A stretch of 8,079 nt of DNA. Origin: an uncultured Eubacteriales bacterium. Its GTDB lineage: Bacteria; Bacillota; Clostridia; Christensenellales; Aristaeellaceae. The position numbers were made by a program, and so were the translations under genes. The notes under the pieces were generated by a model, which ran no database searches, was not told the DNA's origin, and was given only the letters and a program-made list of their open reading frames with translations. This document shows, piece after piece, positions 6,718 to 8,079 of this stretch. The stretch lies in the NCBI GenBank assembly GCA_900553315.1, contig USCW01000068.1, positions 1 through 8,079 on the forward strand. Direction: 5' to 3'. How positions within the stretch are numbered: the first letter of the stretch is position 1; each line of letters opens with the position of its first letter.

Positions 6718-7862
6718 ACCATGCGCCCCCGTTTTTCTGCAATCAGTCGTTCATACTCCGTCACAACCTGCGTCATAATCCTCGCCCACGGCACGGGGAT
6801 CGTCTCCCGGGCGCGCTGACCCGCCGCCTTCGTCTGCGGCAGGGCACGGCGGATGGTCTCAGCAATGGACGCGCCGCTTTCATCCCGGCAGACGAAGCCG
6901 TTTTCGCCGTCGGTGATGCCCTCGGCGGAACAGCTCCCCGCCACCACCACGGCGGGCGTCCCCATGGCTGCCGCCTCCCGCAGTACCATGGGAGCGTTAT
7001 CGTAAATGGACGGGAACACCAGTAGGCTGGCCCGATGGTACAGCGCCATCAGCTCCTCCCGGTCGGACATGAAGCCCAGCAGGTGAGTCTGCTCCTGTAA
7101 CCCCTTTTCCGCTACCTCACGGCGAATGTCCGCCATATCCGGGCCGTCCCCTGCCGTGATCAGTTGGAAGGCTTGTCCCTGCTGCTTCAGCAGCGCACAA
7201 GCGTCCAGAATGCCGTGAATATTCTTCTTATAATTGTGCTGACCCACAAACAGCAGCACAGGACGCTCATCCAGCGTGACGCGCTTTTGCAATGCGGCCT
7301 CGCCCGCTGGGGAAAGGAGCTCCAGATTGGTGCCGTTTTCCATAATGAGAATTTTCCCATGGTAGCCGTACTCCCGAAGCACCTCCGCCGTCGCGTGGTT
7401 GACTGTCCACACGCCGTTGCAGTAATTATAGAAGCGAACGATCTTTGCCACCACGCTCTTGGCGATCACGCGGGATTTGGTTTTATCGTAAAAGTCCTGA
7501 TAATATTTGGAATGAAAGGTCGTCACCAGCGGAATGCCGCGTTTCCGCGCAATGCGCTGGGCTTCATCGCCCGCGGAAAAGGGGCTTTGCGCGTGAACAA
7601 TATCGAAGGGAATCTCGTCCAGCCGTTTCCGATAGCTGAAGTCCACCGCAGGGATTCCCAGCCGGAAGGGCTCGCCGGGGATCGCGATGCTCTTTTGCAG
7701 CAGCACCGGAAAGTCATAATTTCCCGCCGTTCCCGGTGCGTCCGGGGCAATATACCACGCCTGATGACCCATGGCGGTCAGCGTCTCGCAATAGCTCTGT
7801 GTCACGCGTCCGACCCCATCCACGCAGGGCGGATACGTATCCACAAACTGCCCAATCACCAT
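6714..7862 (-). CDS. Glycosyltransferase family 4 (GT-B fold)
   Basis: A 382-residue GT4-type enzyme, a normal length for the family. The ATG at 7862 is chosen because GGAGG (7874-7870) is 7 bases upstream and the protein then starts with a typical GT-B beta strand and glycine loop (VIGQFVDTY, DGVGRV at 15-20). The open frame runs on to 8042, but those 60 residues are the antisense of a cupin fragment. Other family features are FDIVHAQSPF (86-95), TTFHSKYY (114-121), NGT (176-178), the second domain start PVLLFVGQHNYKKN (201-214) and AGDGPD (237-242). The donor-site acid pair reads Asp288-x7-Glu296 instead of the usual Glu-x7-Glu. The enzyme is probably retaining and uses a nucleotide sugar. 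It resembles cytoplasmic enzymes that glycosylate diacylglycerol or other membrane lipids, which fits the co-encoded membrane protein, but the acceptor is inferred. It is the first gene of a three-gene operon. Confidence 0.9.
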   Translation of the reverse strand: MVIGQFVDTYPPCVDGVGRVTQSYCETLTAMGHQAWYIAPDAPGTAGNYDFPVLLQKSIAIPGEPFRLGIPAVDFSYRKRLDEIPFDIVHAQSPFSAGDEAQRIARKRGIPLVTTFHSKYYQDFYDKTKSRVIAKSVVAKIVRFYNYCNGVWTVNHATAEVLREYGYHGKILIMENGTNLELLSPAGEAALQKRVTLDERPVLLFVGQHNYKKNIHGILDACALLKQQGQAFQLITAGDGPDMADIRREVAEKGLQEQTHLLGFMSDREELMALYHRASLLVFPSIYDNAPMVLREAAAMGTPAVVVAGSCSAEGITDGENGFVCRDESGASIAETIRRALPQTKAAGQRARETIPVPWARIMTQVVTEYERLIAEKRGRMV

Positions 7863-7886
7863 AGCATTTCCTCCTTCCTCTCGTCC

Positions 7887-7915
7887 ATTGTAACATACGA
7901 GGGGAATGGGAGCAA
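7887..7915 (-). promoter_or_regulatory. Extended -10 promoter for the glycosyltransferase operon
   Basis: On the minus strand, TACAAT (7892-7887) matches the -10 at five of six positions. It is preceded by TG plus one base (7895-7893), the extended -10 signature. Seventeen bases upstream the -35 is weak: TTGCTC (7915-7910), three of six. Transcription would start near 7880, giving a leader of under 20 bases that is mostly the ribosome binding site. Confidence 0.6.
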
Positions 7916-8049
7916 GGGGAACTCCGGAGGAGGAGATCAGCACCCACAAGTCCATTGGTGACGCGATGGTGTATGTCTTGGAGGGAGTAGGTGAGTACAT
8001 GGTGGACGGCGTTAAGCACGAGGTAAAGGCAATACCGCACAATTCGTAG
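7906..8049 (+). pseudogene. Cupin-domain protein remnant
   Basis: The plus strand reads EEISTHKSIGDAMVYVLEGV and then GEYMVDGVKHEVKA followed by IPHNS and a stop at 8047-8049. This matches the core of small (about 110-residue) single-domain cupins, whose usual pattern is EISxHxxxGDAMVxVLEG, then VDGxxxxVxAGE, then MPANxPHAL. Here the roughly 40 N-terminal residues are missing (an in-frame stop at 7891 and no ribosome binding site). About nine residues between VKA and IPH are absent, and the frame ends right after the second His motif. The pattern is that of a decayed or truncated copy. It is divergent from the glycosyltransferase operon and its 5' end runs into that promoter. The family comparison is from memory. 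No function is expected. Confidence 0.6.
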
Positions 8050-8079
8050 GCAGCGTAGGCGATGCCTTTTCCGCCATCT

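Noticed and set aside
7863..8042. N-terminal extension of the glycosyltransferase to an ATG at 8042
   Set aside because: The ATG at 7862 has GGAGG at ideal spacing and begins at the family's normal N-terminus. The extra 60 residues are the reverse complement of a cupin coding fragment.

Overview
The window reads as chromosomal DNA from a GC-rich member of the Clostridia (Firmicutes), possibly an uncultured gut lineage. This rests on strong GGAGG-type ribosome binding sites, sigma-A-like promoters, an HflX with a long N-terminal extension of the clostridial type, and a large secreted SH3b-repeat protein with Thr/Pro-rich linkers. The taxonomic placement is inference; there is no rRNA or tRNA here. 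All complete genes lie on the minus strand, so transcription runs from high to low coordinates.

Layout from right to left. Positions 7906-8049 hold a plus-strand remnant of a small cupin protein. A promoter at 7887-7915 then starts a three-gene operon: a family 4 glycosyltransferase (7862-6714), a polytopic flippase-like membrane protein of the LPG_synthase_TM/UPF0104 type (6717-5644), and HflX (5647-3875). Both junctions are 4-bp stop/start overlaps (GTGA and ATGA), so the three are probably translationally coupled. A near-consensus promoter at 3809-3837, inside an inverted repeat, drives a single-gene unit: a secreted 1023-residue protein with eight SH3b repeats, a peptidoglycan-binding domain and a C-terminal domain I do not recognise by name. 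It ends in an intrinsic terminator at 639-666. A third promoter at 557-585 drives ridA (459-88). Downstream of ridA is a G-quadruplex-type motif followed by a hairpin.

Working together: the glycosyltransferase and membrane protein look like an envelope glycolipid or glycopolymer pair, and the SH3b protein is an envelope or secreted protein. HflX (ribosome splitting and rescue) and RidA (enamine/imine detoxification) are stress housekeeping proteins.

The points most worth following are: (1) the HflX N-terminal extension carries a complete JAMM/MPN metalloprotease-like motif; (2) the SH3b protein has a C-terminal domain with a conserved-looking Cys-Ile-His-Phe motif and six RGD-Cys tripeptide sites; (3) the operator-like repeats around the SH3b-gene promoter.
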